Positions 23,400-35,328 of a stretch of 64,000 nt of DNA are shown one piece after another; position 1 is the first letter of the stretch, and the number at the start of each line of letters is the position of its first letter. Made by a program: the position numbers and the translations under genes. The notes under the pieces are model-generated. The model ran no database searches, had not been told where the DNA came from, and worked only from the letters and a program-made list of their open reading frames with translations. Source of the stretch: Escallonia rubra (taxonomy: Eukaryota > Streptophyta > Magnoliopsida > Escalloniales > Escalloniaceae); assembly GCA_033065855.1 (NCBI GenBank), contig JAVXUO010002997.1:186001-250000 (forward strand), read 5' to 3'.

Positions 23400-23945
23400 A
23401 CTGCAGTGGAAATGTTGATCCTGATAGGTGCTGTTATTATAACTTGGTCAAAGATGTGTGCAGTTTAGCTTTGCATGATTTTCCTGAAAATGTCAATATG
23501 TTACTTAATGTAAAGACAAAAGTACCTAGAGAAAATACATTTTTTTGACCTTGTTGATGATCATAATATTATGAGCATGTTTAAAGTACATAAGACAAAG
23601 AAAGTGATTGATGTGTATATGACTGGCTTGAGGTAGTACCTCATATGGTTTTTAATCCTTTTACTGTTAATCCCCCTACTGTAGATCACCCTAATGTTGA
23701 GTGTGAGGAATTACTATCTGTTGATGAAGACTATACTAACAGAGAGTTAATGGGGAGTGGCCCTGTAAAAGCTAATGAGCATGTTGCATGTGACAACCTT
23801 AAAAATTAGTTTGCTGAGGGTTTACATGATGACACGCCTGATTATGAAAGCGGTGATGATTGTGGATTACATTATCGTAAACCACGTTATTCATCAGAGT
23901 CTAGTGTAAAATCAATTCCTTCATTTTCACAAGGATAATTATGTC
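23400..23945 (+). pseudogene. Probable MULE transposase N-terminal remnant
   Basis: One frame reads HNIMSMFKVHKTKKVIDVYM after a D-L-V-D-D segment. This resembles the N-terminal part of plant Mutator-like transposases, where a D-x-D-V-x-x-M-F-x-x-H-K-x-x-x-x-I-x-V-Y-V pattern is followed by a long acidic linker. The acidic linker is also seen (ECEELLSVDEDYTN and DDTPDYESGDDCG at 23699-23863). Stops and frameshifts separate the blocks. The catalytic D-D-E region and zinc finger are absent. The call rests on remembered family pattern. Confidence 0.5.
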
Positions 23946-24498
23946 CTTAGCATATTTCTTAGAAATAGTTTGGTAAAAAAAAATAATTTACATCCACCCA
24001 CACTTTTTACAAGTAGTATATATTATGGCCCAATTTTGACAGACTAAAGTCTCGTCATTGGCTACCATAGTTACTTTCACCATTTTTTTCCGCTTTGACC
24101 ATCACACTAGCTCCCCTAATCTACTTGGAAGCCGGACAATACAGGCAGCCACCATTACCCTTCATACAACCACCAACCTCCTAAAATCGCCACCACAGAA
24201 CCCATCAGAAGTGCCATTGCCAACCTCTATTAGACCAACCCCTCCATCAAAACCCATGACCTATACTTTACTGCCAACTGCCCGAATCCCATCGCACTAC
24301 CATGCGGCCTAAACCAAGCTGCCTACATCTATTGACATCCAAAACCATTGCCTACACCTTATTGCTAGCGCCGAAACATCATCTAGTCCAAACCCCCACC
24401 ACCATGATGGCCAGCTTCGAACCATCACCACAGTCAGTGCCATCAAAACCCCCACAACGCCCGACTTAGTCTCCCACTACGTGGCCATTGCAAAATTT

Positions 24499-24634
24499 TG
24501 ATATCCTACATCCGATGTGGGATAAATTGTAACTGGCCTTATATGCCCTTGTCCATGAACTCATGAGTACCTAATTGGCTAACCCTATTTAGGGAGGCAT
24601 AACCCTGTGGTGGGGCCTAAACCTGGGTGTTATA
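24499..24634 (+). repeat. 136-bp LTR of a TRIM-like element
   Basis: The segment begins TGATATCCTACATCCGATG and ends GGGTGTTATA, directly followed by an initiator-Met-type primer-binding site. A 136-bp LTR is far below normal and falls in the range of terminal-repeat retrotransposons in miniature. The first 69 bp match 11629-11697. Confidence 0.65.
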
Positions 24635-24636
24635 AA

Positions 24637-24649
24637 TGGTATCAGAGCC
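24637..24649 (+). promoter_or_regulatory. Primer-binding site for initiator-Met tRNA
   Basis: TGGTATCAGAGCC is the standard plant LTR-element primer-binding sequence, complementary to the 3' end of initiator-Met tRNA. It lies two bases after the LTR end. Confidence 0.8.
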
Positions 24650-24679
24650 AAGTTCTCAAAAGCTCGGACTAGGCTATCC

Positions 24680-24935
24680 AGTGGGATTTGAGGGTTAGGT
24701 TTAGGGGTTAGAGCTTGGGGGTTGGAGCTGCGGTCTTCGGGTTCAGGGGTCAGGGTCTAGGGATCAGAGTTCAAGGGTCAGGGGTTAGGGTGCAGGGGCC
24801 AGTCAAGGCTCAAGGGGTTCGAGGGTTTGGGGTTCGAGGGTTTGGGTTTAGGTTTTGGGGGTTTACAGTTGGGGGTTTAGGATTTGGGGTTTGGGGTTGG
24901 GGGTTTAGGAGTTAGGATTTAGGGTTTAGCATGAT
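24680..24935 (+). repeat. Degenerate telomere-like G-rich repeats after the primer-binding site
   Basis: Loose repeats of TTTAGGG, GTTTGGGG, TCAGGGGTTAGGG and GGTTCGAGGG on one strand. They resemble the array at 10855-11060. They start about 30 bp after the primer-binding site and so occupy the internal domain of the TRIM-like element. Confidence 0.7.
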
Positions 24936-25734
24936 GGTCTCCTCACAAAGAACCATAATAAAGGGCGGCTGCTGATCTCCAGCGTTCTTCTTTGGTAGAT
25001 CTACTCCTTGTGCTAGTTTATTTCTGGTTATTTGTGAAGAGACCATCACGTTTGGCTGGTGACAGCGAGGCTGGTGGCCGCGTCTTGATTTCTGGCGCTG
25101 CCTCTCCATGTCTATGTGCTCTGAATCCGTGCTCCGATCTCGTCGGATCTTGTCAGATCTAGTAGATCCATAGATCTTCTCATTGCTCCGATCTCCGATC
25201 TACACTAATCTGTCCAAGTAAGTTCAATCTTGTTAGTCGTGTGGAAGATGTGAAGGGGCCTCATCGTCATCGGGGGCCATGTCTTCCACTACTGATGGTC
25301 AGAACCTCACCGACGATGGTTGGAATCCTAGATGGAGTCAAGTTATCGACGGAGGTCCTCTTTTGTTGCGTTTCTTGTTATTATAGTGCCTTTATTTGTA
25401 CCCCACATCACAGTCGCTCTTGACCATTATTTTTACTGTTTGTTTTTTATGTGTGCTTTCGGCATTTTTGGGTAAGGTTGTATCAATTTCAAGGTGTTCG
25501 ATGGTAGAGGGTCTTAGTGCTTTCGTTCTTCATATCTTTCTCTAGTTAGAATTTTGGGTTAATTACACTTATGTCCCTGAGGTTTAGGTGTAATTACACG
25601 CGTGTCCATAAGTTTGGAAAATAGGCACTTATATCCTTTGACCTAACGGAATACCCAAATACATAACGGAATTGTCAAATGACCATATTGCCCATGATCT
25701 CTCTTCAAATTTTCAAATGCCAATCATCTCTTCA

Positions 25735-25950
25735 AATTAGGGTTCCATTCAGTTTCAAATTAGGGTTTCTAATTTGAAAAATTAGGGTTTCAAAACCCTA
25801 ATTTGACAAATTAGAGGTTTCGAAGCCCTAATTTTTCAAATTAGAGTTTCAAAATTTCTAAATTAGGTTTTTCAAACCCTAATTTGACAAATTAGGGATT
25901 TCAAAGCCATAATCTTTCAAATTAGGGTACATTTGTTCAATTTAGGGTTT
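25735..25950. repeat. AATTAGGGTTT inverted and direct repeats
   Basis: Short units of AATTAGGGTTTC and their reverse complement GAAACCCTAATTT alternate, so the stretch can fold on itself. It lies between the MULE left end and the GC-rich core. Confidence 0.6.
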
Positions 25951-26235
25951 TAGGGAAACACTGATGAATCTCCCCCTTCCCTTCCCCCCAACCCCACTGC
26001 CCACCCCCTTCCCTTCCTCCCTTCCCCTAGCTCGCCCCCTCTTCCTCCCCGCCGGTGCCATTACAGCCACGGCCGCACATCGAGCCACATGTCGGTCAAT
26101 CTTATATCTGCCGCTACACACGCCGCCGCCCATCCCTCTCCCTAACCTACTGCACGTCCCTCTTCCTCTCCGCCGATGACAACATGCCCACCGCCGCACA
26201 ACGAGCCCATAGTGTTCTGGTAGAGGGAAGAAGCT

Positions 26236-26412
26236 GTCGGCGGCGAGGTGGGGTGAGGGAGGGGACTGCCGGCTGGGTGGGGTGAAGGAGGGGCTGCCGC
26301 CGGAGTGGGCTGAAGGAAGGGGCTGTCGGCGGCTAGGTGGGGTGAGGGAGGGGGCTGCCGGCGGCGAGTTAGGGTGAGGGAGGGGGCTACCAGCGGCATG
26401 GGGCGAGGGAGG
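26236..26412 (+). repeat. Tandem GGTGGGGTGAGGGAGGGG repeats, about 31-33 bp unit
   Basis: Five to six imperfect units each contain GGGTGAGGGAGGGGGCTGCC followed by GGCGG. The G-rich strand has many runs of three or more G. Open frames here are proline-rich on one strand and glycine-rich on the other, as expected from composition alone. Confidence 0.7.
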
Positions 26413-26841
26413 GGGCGACTGGAAATTTAGATTTGGAAGAGAGTTTCTAAAAATATTTGGAGAGAGAAACCCATTTCTTTAAAAATTAGGTTTTTAACAA
26501 GGATAGTATTGTCATTTAAAAAATACATATTGATGACATCACCGAAAAAGTACACTTTTTTTACGGATACTTGACGGATGGACACAAGTGTTACCTTTTT
26601 AACGTTTGTGGACAAGGTTTGTTACCTTTTGAAACTTTGTGTCTTTGACTGTAATTACACCTAAACCTCAGGGACATAAGTGTAATTAACCCTAGAATTT
26701 TTGTTGTATGTTAGCCATTGTGCCTTTGGGGGGTGGGACGGGGTGATAGGACCCTTGGGGTTTGGAATTGGGGAAGGGGGTGGGGTTAGGGCCCTAGGGA
26801 GGGGGAAGGGATCTGAGGTTACAAGTAATCAGGTGGGGGTT

Positions 26842-26859
26842 GGGGGGGGGGGGGGGGGG
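26842..26859 (+). repeat. Homopolymer of 18 G
   Basis: An uninterrupted G run inside a G-rich stretch (26720-26880). Similar G runs of 16 occur at 41156-41171 and 54871-54886. The exact length may be unreliable because homopolymers are error-prone in sequencing. Confidence 0.9.
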
Positions 26860-27640
26860 AAGTGGGGGGAAGGGTACTGGAAAACTTTGCTTCAGTTTGG
26901 TCCCTTGTTGTGTTCTTGCTCGCAATTTTTCTTTTTGGTGGCGGTGCATGATGGTTAATGGAATTGGCAAAATCAGATTGTTGAACTTGCAGTGACGAAG
27001 GACCCGGAGTTTTATGTTGTATTACATAAGTTGAGTTTACCTTTGTCTCATGCAGCAGCCAAAGGGTTATCGGTGTCTCCTACTAATTGTAATAATTGTT
27101 TTGGATCAACAATGTTTTGTGCACCTTCAGGAATCGACATGTTACATTGAGATAAACTAAAAATGTAAAATATACTCTGCTTTAGCTTAATTATAATGTT
27201 ATCTGAGACCTAATAGACTAACTTCTTGTTAGTTTGACTTTTGTGGTCATTTATCAAATTAGAGTCACGGAAATGTCATGATCCACTGTTTAGTGTTTCG
27301 ACTTTGGGTAACTGTATAACTTTTATTATCAATGCAATTCTCTTATTACCAAAAAAATTAAAAGCTTAGAATTGGGACACCATAACTCGTTAGCACCCCC
27401 TAAAGGGATTTCAAAGCCATTCTCAATATACGATTACTCCTATTGCAAGAAGCCTTATTGCGACAACTGGGGCAGCGAAGAACGCAAGTGCAAATGGAAC
27501 GTAAACATCCCACGTGCCTAATAGACCATAAGATCTTTCACATATTTACAAAATGTCCAATTTCTCTTCACCATATTATGAATTTAGTCCACTCTCGTCT
27601 ATCTAGGAACTAACCCAGGGGAAAGAAAAAAAAAATCAGA
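26860..27640. other. No gene recognised
   Basis: Mixed intergenic sequence. A stretch at about 27200-27350 ends TTATCAATGCAATTCTCTTA and then an A-rich tract, which could be a LINE 3' tail. That is too weak to call. Confidence 0.35.
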
Positions 27641-27647
27641 ACACTTA

Positions 27648-27653
27648 TTTATT
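27648..27653 (-). promoter_or_regulatory. Candidate polyadenylation signal of LST8
   Basis: AATAAA on the minus strand, about 130 bp after the LST8 stop codon. It is the nearest canonical signal at a plausible distance. Plant signals are variable, so other sites may be used. Confidence 0.45.
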
Positions 27654-27780
27654 CTGCAAAGCATCTGTTACGGCTGTCATTGAACTGCTTAAAGGCTCTT
27701 CTCCCATCACTGACGTAATATTACACCCATTAAGATAAGATGAAATGCTGCATACTCATGCATATGTGCGTCACTCGGGT

Positions 27781-30700
27781 TTAGCAGGGAGAAGGCTCGG
27801 CGCCATCATGTAGAGCACAGCAAACTGTCGCTTTGTGATGTCCCTGATACACTTTGATATCTTCACCGGTAGACACGGACCAAAGTCTGGCTGTTGCATC
27901 AGAAGAAGCTGCATGGATTAAAAAGAACACATTCAAGGATTCATTAGTAGGGTAGGTGGATGAAGACATTTCAAACGCTCTCAAATCACATGCATGGTTC
28001 CTCCCTAAGCTTACTAAATGAGGCAGAGAAAAAGGGGACAACATAATCTCTTAACTCCAATCAACATTAGATATATTGCAGGACCTCCATACTTCTGTCG
28101 TGTACCTGTGATAAGATAAGCACCATCTACGGAGAAAACACAGTCCCAGACCCAGCGTTGATGTCCTGAAAACCACAATTGATTTACAACATGTACAAAA
28201 CAGAAGCAAGAGGTAAGGATTTTATACGTACCTACTAAAGTTTTCTCTAAGGTGAAACCATCTACATTCCATATCTTGACAGTATGGTCAGAAGATGCAG
28301 TCGCAAGGTAACTACAGAACAACATTTTATAAGGATCAAATCTCAATAGAGAGTGGCAAGAAGGGAAGCTGGTATGGATAAAACAAAGGTAGTTTCTTAC
28401 TGGTGGGTGGAGGGGGTTGGGGGGTGGGGTGATGGGGACTAAGAAACTAACCGGTTTGGCTCACAGAATTCAGGTGAAAGGAGACATTTAAGAATGTATC
28501 CGTCATGAGCCTGCAGCTTATGTAATGGCTCAAAGTTGGTCATAGTCTGCAACAGAGCAAAATTATATCACATTAGTTCAGTTACATAGCGACAAAAATA
28601 TCCTAGAAAAACTCATTAAACTTAAACCTGGGTCCCTCTTAACAAGCGCCAAACATAGCAAGTTCCACGATTGTTGGCAGCAACGACCAAGCTCCCGTCC
28701 CACATCACCGTCAAAGACCTCACAGCTGTATCCACCTCAGGCACCTGAAATGGAACCTTAGGATCTTGCACAGCAATTACAACACACACGTACCAGTAAT
28801 TCACACTTAAACATTCATAATTTCGTAACTATTTCCACTCCTATTACTTAGCGAACATTTGCCTTTCCTCCAGTCGAAATACTTTATTCAAAAACTATCT
28901 CCACTCTATCGGAAACATTATCTTTCCAAGATTAATCTTACTCTTCGCTTGTTCTTATATGCATACCCCAAAGAATGGGCACGCCATTTTTTTACGTGGG
29001 AAAAGCCTGAAAGCAAGCACCGCCTCCTCTCAATCTTTGTGTTAATTTGAGTACTTTTGCTTGGATGCTTCAATTGAATATGCAGAAGATAGATAAAAAG
29101 GCCAGTGATGCTTCAGTTTTTCATCAAAGAAAAGGGCAAACACCAACCACTGCTTTGAATAATCTGGTGGCAATGCTCCATGCTTAGAATTTCTTTATAC
29201 CACACTTGTTACATATTCTTTTGCCAATACTTCAAGGAATTGCATTCACGACGACAATGTCCGTAGTGATCTGAAGTTCATCCTTATGTTCCTATTTCCA
29301 TTGTGCTCATCGAGTATTCATGTCGATCACTTCTGCCATCTTGAATTGTTTAATCAATTAATGTGTAACTAAGCAGAGTGTATTGTTTTGTTCCCAATAC
29401 TGTGCATAACTTTTACCAATACTTTTCAGTTGAGTTCTTCAGTTTCTGTACACTGTCAAACATGATTTAGTCCACTGAACATGTAAAGAAAGGTATTTCC
29501 GATATTCATCTTTAAATGTTGATATAACGTAAGACACTGGACAGAGCTAAGGCACACTATTTGAAGTGAGACTTGACAAATCTGATGGCTCTGGTCTCCA
29601 GAAAATTTGGGAAAGTGGTATAAATTAGCTATTAACGCAAGGAAACCCATTTGGCACTCCCAAGTTTCTAATAGCAATCCAATTACAATCAGTTGCATAC
29701 AAGGTATTAGCGTATTCTTTAAAATTGTCAGAGCACGTGCAGAGACTTTGGATACACATTCGTTACCATTTTCAAATGTTTTAGGGCTCAGGAAAAATTC
29801 GATCCTTGAACTGAAAAGAGCTTTTGCATGCAAGTCCCTGTAATAACAAGTTGGACCCATAAAATCCCGTCAAATAACTCTCAGTCGCAAAGTCGTCCAA
29901 GACACTGATACCGCCTGCAAACGGCGTACATGCACCAAAATCCCGAATCAAAACGTGCAGTAAAGATGCCATTTAGTCTTTGTGCCATTAACTTGAAACT
30001 TGCCAATAGATTATCAGCCACAAGGCAACACCCCTCTCTCTTTATGTGCGATAACTCGCACATCACCAGCCCCACCAAAAATCACCAGCCCCACCAAAAA
30101 TACCACGATAACACCTTTCCTGAAACCACAACTGCTGCTGCGGCCGATAATCAGACGGTCATCCAAGTTCATGTGAATTAGAGAGGGTAAAACGAAAACT
30201 ACCATCACAATGGTTTGCGCCATCTGCAGCCACCACTGCTCAACCAGAGCTGATGAAGGGAATTTCTACTTCACATCTGCAAAGGTAGGCGATCTTGTAG
30301 ATTCGGAGGCTAGACTTTCGTTTTGGAAGGAGAACTGTATTTTTGGTGCTGGTCGCAACAAGGCTTTCAGCCCCATCAATCTGGAAATTTGCCATAGAAA
30401 GCATGATTTGGCGATCGTTATTGGCTGCAAATTGTTCCGTTTTATGTAACAAGACTCAAGGATGTTGGTGGTAGTGGGCTAGGAAGTAATGGTGATTGGT
30501 TCACCAGTTATTACACTAGTACTTCGACTCTTTTCTGCTTTGATGCTTTCAATGGTGACGAGGATAGAGGAGAGAGAGTTGCAGTATCTTTTGTTTTCAT
30601 TTTTGTTTTCTACTTGTCCTTGATAAAAATTATGTCTCCACTCCAGTAACTATTTCTGGACCACTCAGCCTTTTTATCTAAATGCCAAAAATTCTGTCGA

Positions 30701-33700
30701 ACAAAACTTTTAGCCTAACCAAGCACAAATATGCTTTGAAACCACTCACCACAATACTTTGAACTTAGAAAATGAAGTGAATACAACAGAAATTACCACT
30801 TACCAACTCACAGCTGCATGAATTTGCTGTCAAATCCCACACACGAATATTGCCATTCTGGTCCCCAGATATCAGTTCAGTCTGCAAAGCCACAGATGTG
30901 CACTGAGATATATCTAAAACCTAAATCAGGGCAAAAAAGGTACAGAATAATGTTAAGCTGGTATACAAGAAAGAGACCCATACAATATATTAATTCGAGG
31001 TCGGACTTCACTTATGGTAGCTTAAAAAAATTTCAAAATGTGTCATTAGGACCTTTTCCTTTTTGATTAGATGATGCTTCCGTCCCTGAAAATTGAGTCA
31101 CCTTTGATTGTTTAATAGATCCTAGTACTGCTAATTTTGTACATACATCTGATATTTACCTCTCTGACTACTAAGGAGATACTGGTCCTAGTTTGATCTA
31201 TTCTCTGCTCTTCCAAAGCAATAATAGTAAGATTACCCCCGAGTTCTGCCTGTCGTGTTGCTTCGTCATTGAGCAGCAGTAGGGATAGTAGTAGAGACAA
31301 ATCCTAGGATAGCTAATTAGCATGTATTCCAGGTGGAAGAACAGATGTCTATAGCAGCCCAAAAACTATCCTACATCCTAGGGACAAAGAGAGTAAATAT
31401 TTTGATTATATAATAAAAAATTTATTGGACCGTTGGGGGGCAGAAACCACATAACAAAGAAGTCCAAAGCACTAAGGAGGTACCCGGCTATAACAACTTA
31501 TTCAAATACATGGCATAAACTATGTTTAAGACATCTAAGAAGAGTAATAAAGCATCAGATGATCCTGGAAACTTCTCCTTGACCAACAAGAAAAAGCAGT
31601 TCCAAAAAGAAGAATGATGTCGATAACAAGGATCATCACACTACCAAAAGCCGTCACATTCCTTCCTCCCGCACCGCATAAGATACAAAGATGCTACAGA
31701 CACCCCTCACGAACAAAAATCTTATCAATATCGGCATCACCCACGTCATTAGCACAAAGCTAACATAGCGAAATAGAGGAAGTAAATAACCTGATTCGGG
31801 TGCAAAACAACAGTATTAACAGCCGCACGACTCTCATATTCCCTTTGACAACCAGGAGCCCTGTTATAAAAAAGCAAAGATACATTCAGGTCTTAAATTT
31901 ACACGTAAAAAAGACACATATTAACAGAACACGAGAAATTAATTTACAGCATTATGCACAAGTACCTTAGATCCCAAATCTTTACCGTCCCATCTTCAGA
32001 ACCTGAATACATCCAATTTCCATCACATTGAAACCCCACTGCCATGACATTGTTAGTATGAGAATCGTAGCTCATCACCTGCCATCATTGCACAGAACTC
32101 AAGGGATGTTTAAACAGACAATATATGAGCATTAATTGTAAATTGAAATATGTAAGACACAAAAAGACTGAAAAATCGAGGTTATAGGGATATACAGGCT
32201 GAGGGCTGCTTGAATTGACATCAAACAATCGAATGTGAGGATTACCGGCTGCAGCAAGGTACCTTTTATCTGGAGTTATCTCAAGACGATTAACTTGCTG
32301 GATGAGAACATCAACAAGGTAGATTTCAGAGAGGATCTCAAGGTTAGGTCATCTTATATAACTCCGAAATTAATAAAGGACATTTTTTTAGATATGTTTC
32401 AGTCTGGATTTGCAACAAATTGCAATAATTTCAAACCAAAGTACTGAGATGCATATTCAAGATGTGGTAGGCGAACAAAATTTAAAATGTAAAAATATCC
32501 CCCCCTTTTAAAACTGGAGGTCAAATGATAAAAACTTAGATGCGCAAAATAAGTCCAAGCTATTCTTTCAAGCATATACCAAAAGCTAACAAATTCATGT
32601 GACAGGCTATGAAAATTGCATCCTTTATCGGTTTGCTATTCAAGACTGAGCAACTGAGAAGGGGAGAGGGACGAAGAGTGCCCAACTTTTTCTGTTGTCA
32701 TTTTGCTCTCTAAATATGCCTAAAAATTCTGCACCAGCTACTTCTGGTTTTTCCATTTCTTGTAGCTGTAAGTCTGGCAATTGGACACTCATAAACTAGG
32801 TCCTCCCATTCTAGTAAGTCATGCAAGTTGGTTGACGGCTACCACTTTAGAATTGCTTCCAATCCCCAGAAGAAAGAAGGAAGCTCTATGAAAATGCTGT
32901 TACTTATGATGGTTGTAACACCCCAAATTTATTATTCAGATCCTATTGCTACGTTATTTTTCTTTTTATTTAGTGAGTTACTTGTGTAAATTTTAATTAG
33001 AAAAGTACTTGTGTAATTATATAAGGATGAGGGGAACATAAAAGTCTTAGGATATTATTGGCGAGGCAAGGAGAAGAAAAAAAAAAGAGAGAGAAGCCCT
33101 AGTTAAAAACTTTTTAAATTTAGCATAAGATATGTTTTGGTATTTAAAATTACTTAATTACGATCTTAGGCCTATTATTTACGTAAAGATTACGTTTATA
33201 GGTTTCAATTTGATCAGGTATTGATCCAACGTGAGCACTTAGGGTACATATTTATGTTCAATCCTAGGTTGTGATTGATCTACATGAGGACACTTTCAAT
33301 GCTAAATTCAATACTTTGAGGTAAGGGTTATTACACGCTCAATTCCTATACGTGATTCAAGTTTAGTTACTTGAAATTTGAATTCAGTTCTTTGTAGACA
33401 GTTTTTTTTTATTTTTTATTGTGTCATCGTGGAATTTAGTCATTACTGTTTTATCACTAGTATCTAATGCATGCTTCCAATTTTGATAGTTGTACCCTAT
33501 GATGTTACATTAAGAAGGCTTTTACCCATGTTCACTCTCCCTCCCCATTCCGTGTCTTCTAGTAATTGATTTCTTCCTTTCTCATGTAGTCATAGCATAT
33601 CCTTTCATCCTACCATGACATATATGCATATTACATACTACCTTTCTGTACTTCTAAATTTTTTTTCTTGGAATTACTAGTACGAATTGCTACACTCTCA

Positions 33701-35313
33701 TGTGTCATAATGTGGTTGGTCACCGCCATTTTACATTATTTGCATCCGTTCCTTGTTTCGAACATACAACGCTCATTTGAACTCTGGTTGAGTTGATTTA
33801 TGTTTCGTTGGATTCATATTTTTATCTTCTTTGGTTGAATCAACAATGACTATTTTTGGGCTGCAAATGAAGATTTGAAATATTTATCAAATAATTAAAA
33901 TGCGGGTGATATCCGAATTTGAAAGTCACTATTATAGATAGTGACTCACATGTGACACGCCCGTTGCGATATTCGACATGGTATAACCATGATCTTGACA
34001 TGCTTAATAATAAGCAAATGTGAATGTGACACCCACTAGATATGATAATTTGCATTCGATATTTTGCTTATTGGTTATTTAAACCTCTTTTGTTACTTTT
34101 GTTATTCTTATATGAAGTTTAATTGAATTATCTAAATTCCTATTTATTGGCTCTATTTGATAACTCACATATGTATCCATTTTTGGCCCTCTATGCATAA
34201 AACCTTTTACTGGGCAATTTGTGCTTGCCACTTTGCTTTTTATGTTTCTTTCCCTTTCCACATCAAGATTAGCACAAAATGGTGAGATGTTAGTAGAGCT
34301 ATGGATTTGCTTCACTCTTCGCAATTGGGAATAAATGTTATGAATTTTCTTTACACAAACAAGTAGTTTAGTTAATTTTTATTGACTTTGGATTCAGATG
34401 GTTAATCTGAGAGAATTGAAATTGAGTTTTGGATTATTTTGGAGTTAAGTATTTGCGATCTAGATGATCATGTGTGTGGTTTTAAATGCTCTCTGCTCTG
34501 ATATTACGATGATTACACTAAGAACATGATTAGATTTTGGTTTACGAACGTGCATGGACCCTCGGGGCATTATGATGGTGCTCTTCTTATATGTTGTAAT
34601 TGTTGCACGGCTGAAAGGAAAGTTCTACCTTTCTCAGATAAAACTCAGCATCTGCCAAACATCTTCAATAGATTGATAATGATCTACAGGGTTCTGCACC
34701 AATATTGTCGCCTCATGGACACAAATACCTAGTCATTTCAACGGCATTTAAAGACAGTTCACTTGCGTAAACTTACATATCTTAGTTCAAATTATTCATT
34801 AAGATTGAAGTGCTGAACGCAAGCAAAGTTGTACTCTTGACAGCAGAATAGCCACCCTCTGCAATCCTGTGTTCCTCTTATGCATAATCACAGGCGTGTA
34901 TATTAGGTGTGTCTTAGTTGTAGATCTAGGCAATTTAATAGGTTGTCACATTTGGATCCTCCGACTGAAATAAGCATGAATGTACATATATGTATGAATA
35001 CATATACATACATAAATACACAGATGCATATGTATATGTATATATGCATGAATTTAGATACAAACTCTAGGAGATAAAATAGCCCGCTAGCAAACAAAGT
35101 AAGTACGCGATGGCGAGAATGCATATGTATTCTGCGAAATCTGGTGAAATCACTGAAAGCACGATCAAAGCAACAACAATGATTTCGAGGATTTACAAAA
35201 CATACAGACTCCGGGTATTGGATAGTCCGATAGCAGCGCCCACTCTTGGCCTCCCAAAATCTAATTGTGTGGTCATAGCTAGCTGTCACCAGGATCACAG
35301 AGGGTTGAGTCAT
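27781..35313 (-). CDS. LST8: LST8, WD40 subunit of the TOR kinase complex (ten coding exons, intact)
   Basis: Seven-bladed WD40 propeller protein that binds and stabilises the TOR kinase domain in plant TORC1, linking nutrient status to growth; expected in cytoplasm and endosomes. CDS exons in coding order: 35313-35206, 32297-32196, 32078-31966, 31860-31791, 30881-30804, 28744-28628, 28546-28452, 28311-28232, 28165-28106, 27908-27781. They sum to 951 nt, giving 316 residues and a TAA stop with the frame kept throughout. All introns have GT and AG ends. Visible blades include [20 protein letters not shown] (exon 1), [14 protein letters not shown] (exon 3), [13 protein letters not shown] (exon 5), [16 protein letters not shown] (exon 8) and SSDATARLW (exon 10). 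From memory plant LST8 is about 305 residues; this one ends seven residues later, in GAEPSPC. The start ATG opens the family's usual N-terminus and lies in the first coding exon. No stops or frameshifts were found, so it is probably functional. Confidence 0.96.
32914..33990 (+). repeat. LTR-like insertion inside LST8 intron 1 (3' end uncertain)
   Basis: The plus strand begins TGTAACACCCCAAATTTATT at 32914. Its inner sequence TATATAAGGATGAGGGGAAC, then GGAGAAGAAAAAAAAAAGAG and CCCTAGTTA, matches in order the minus-strand LTR at 8420-10495, so both belong to one LTR family. TATATAAGG may be the LTR TATA box. No internal coding domains follow, so this is probably a solo LTR. I could not place the right end or the target duplication. 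Confidence 0.55.
34975..35048. repeat. A/T-rich ATGTATAC microsatellite-like stretch in LST8 intron 1
   Basis: Alternating ATAC, ATGTAT and CATA units cover about 75 bp, close to the 3' side of coding exon 1. Confidence 0.6.
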
Positions 35314-35328
35314 CTTTGATCTACACCT
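35314..35328 (-). other. LST8: 5' leader part attached to the LST8 start exon
   Basis: On the minus strand the bases before ATG read TTAG then GTGTAGATCAAAG. The TTAG gives a plausible splice acceptor 15 bp before the start codon, joining to a distal non-coding exon. Inferred from splice-site pattern only. Confidence 0.4.

Larger units (their letters stand above)
25556..26692. mobile_element. Non-autonomous MULE with 43-bp perfect terminal inverted repeats
   Basis: The left end, starting GGGTTAATTACACTTATGTC at 25556-25598, is exactly reversed at 26650-26692. TAGAATTTT occurs at 25547-25555 and again at 26693-26701, a perfect 9-bp target duplication. No transposase is present. Inside are AATTAGGGTTT-type repeats (25735-25950) in both orientations and a strongly GC-rich core (25970-26415). 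The GC-rich core could be captured host sequence, as in Pack-MULEs, but I recognise no protein in it. Confidence 0.9.

Noticed and set aside
24912-25109. Minus-strand 65-codon frame after the G-rich repeats
   Set aside because: Lies in the internal part of the TRIM-like element, without known domains. Length is within chance expectation.
27200-27350. Possible LINE 3' tail
   Set aside because: The ending resembles LINE tails, but no ORF2 sequence precedes it and no target duplication was found.
29456-30452. Several frames on both strands inside LST8 intron 5
   Set aside because: They lie in an intron between well-supported exons 5 and 6, are short, and overlap in opposite directions. No domain is recognisable.
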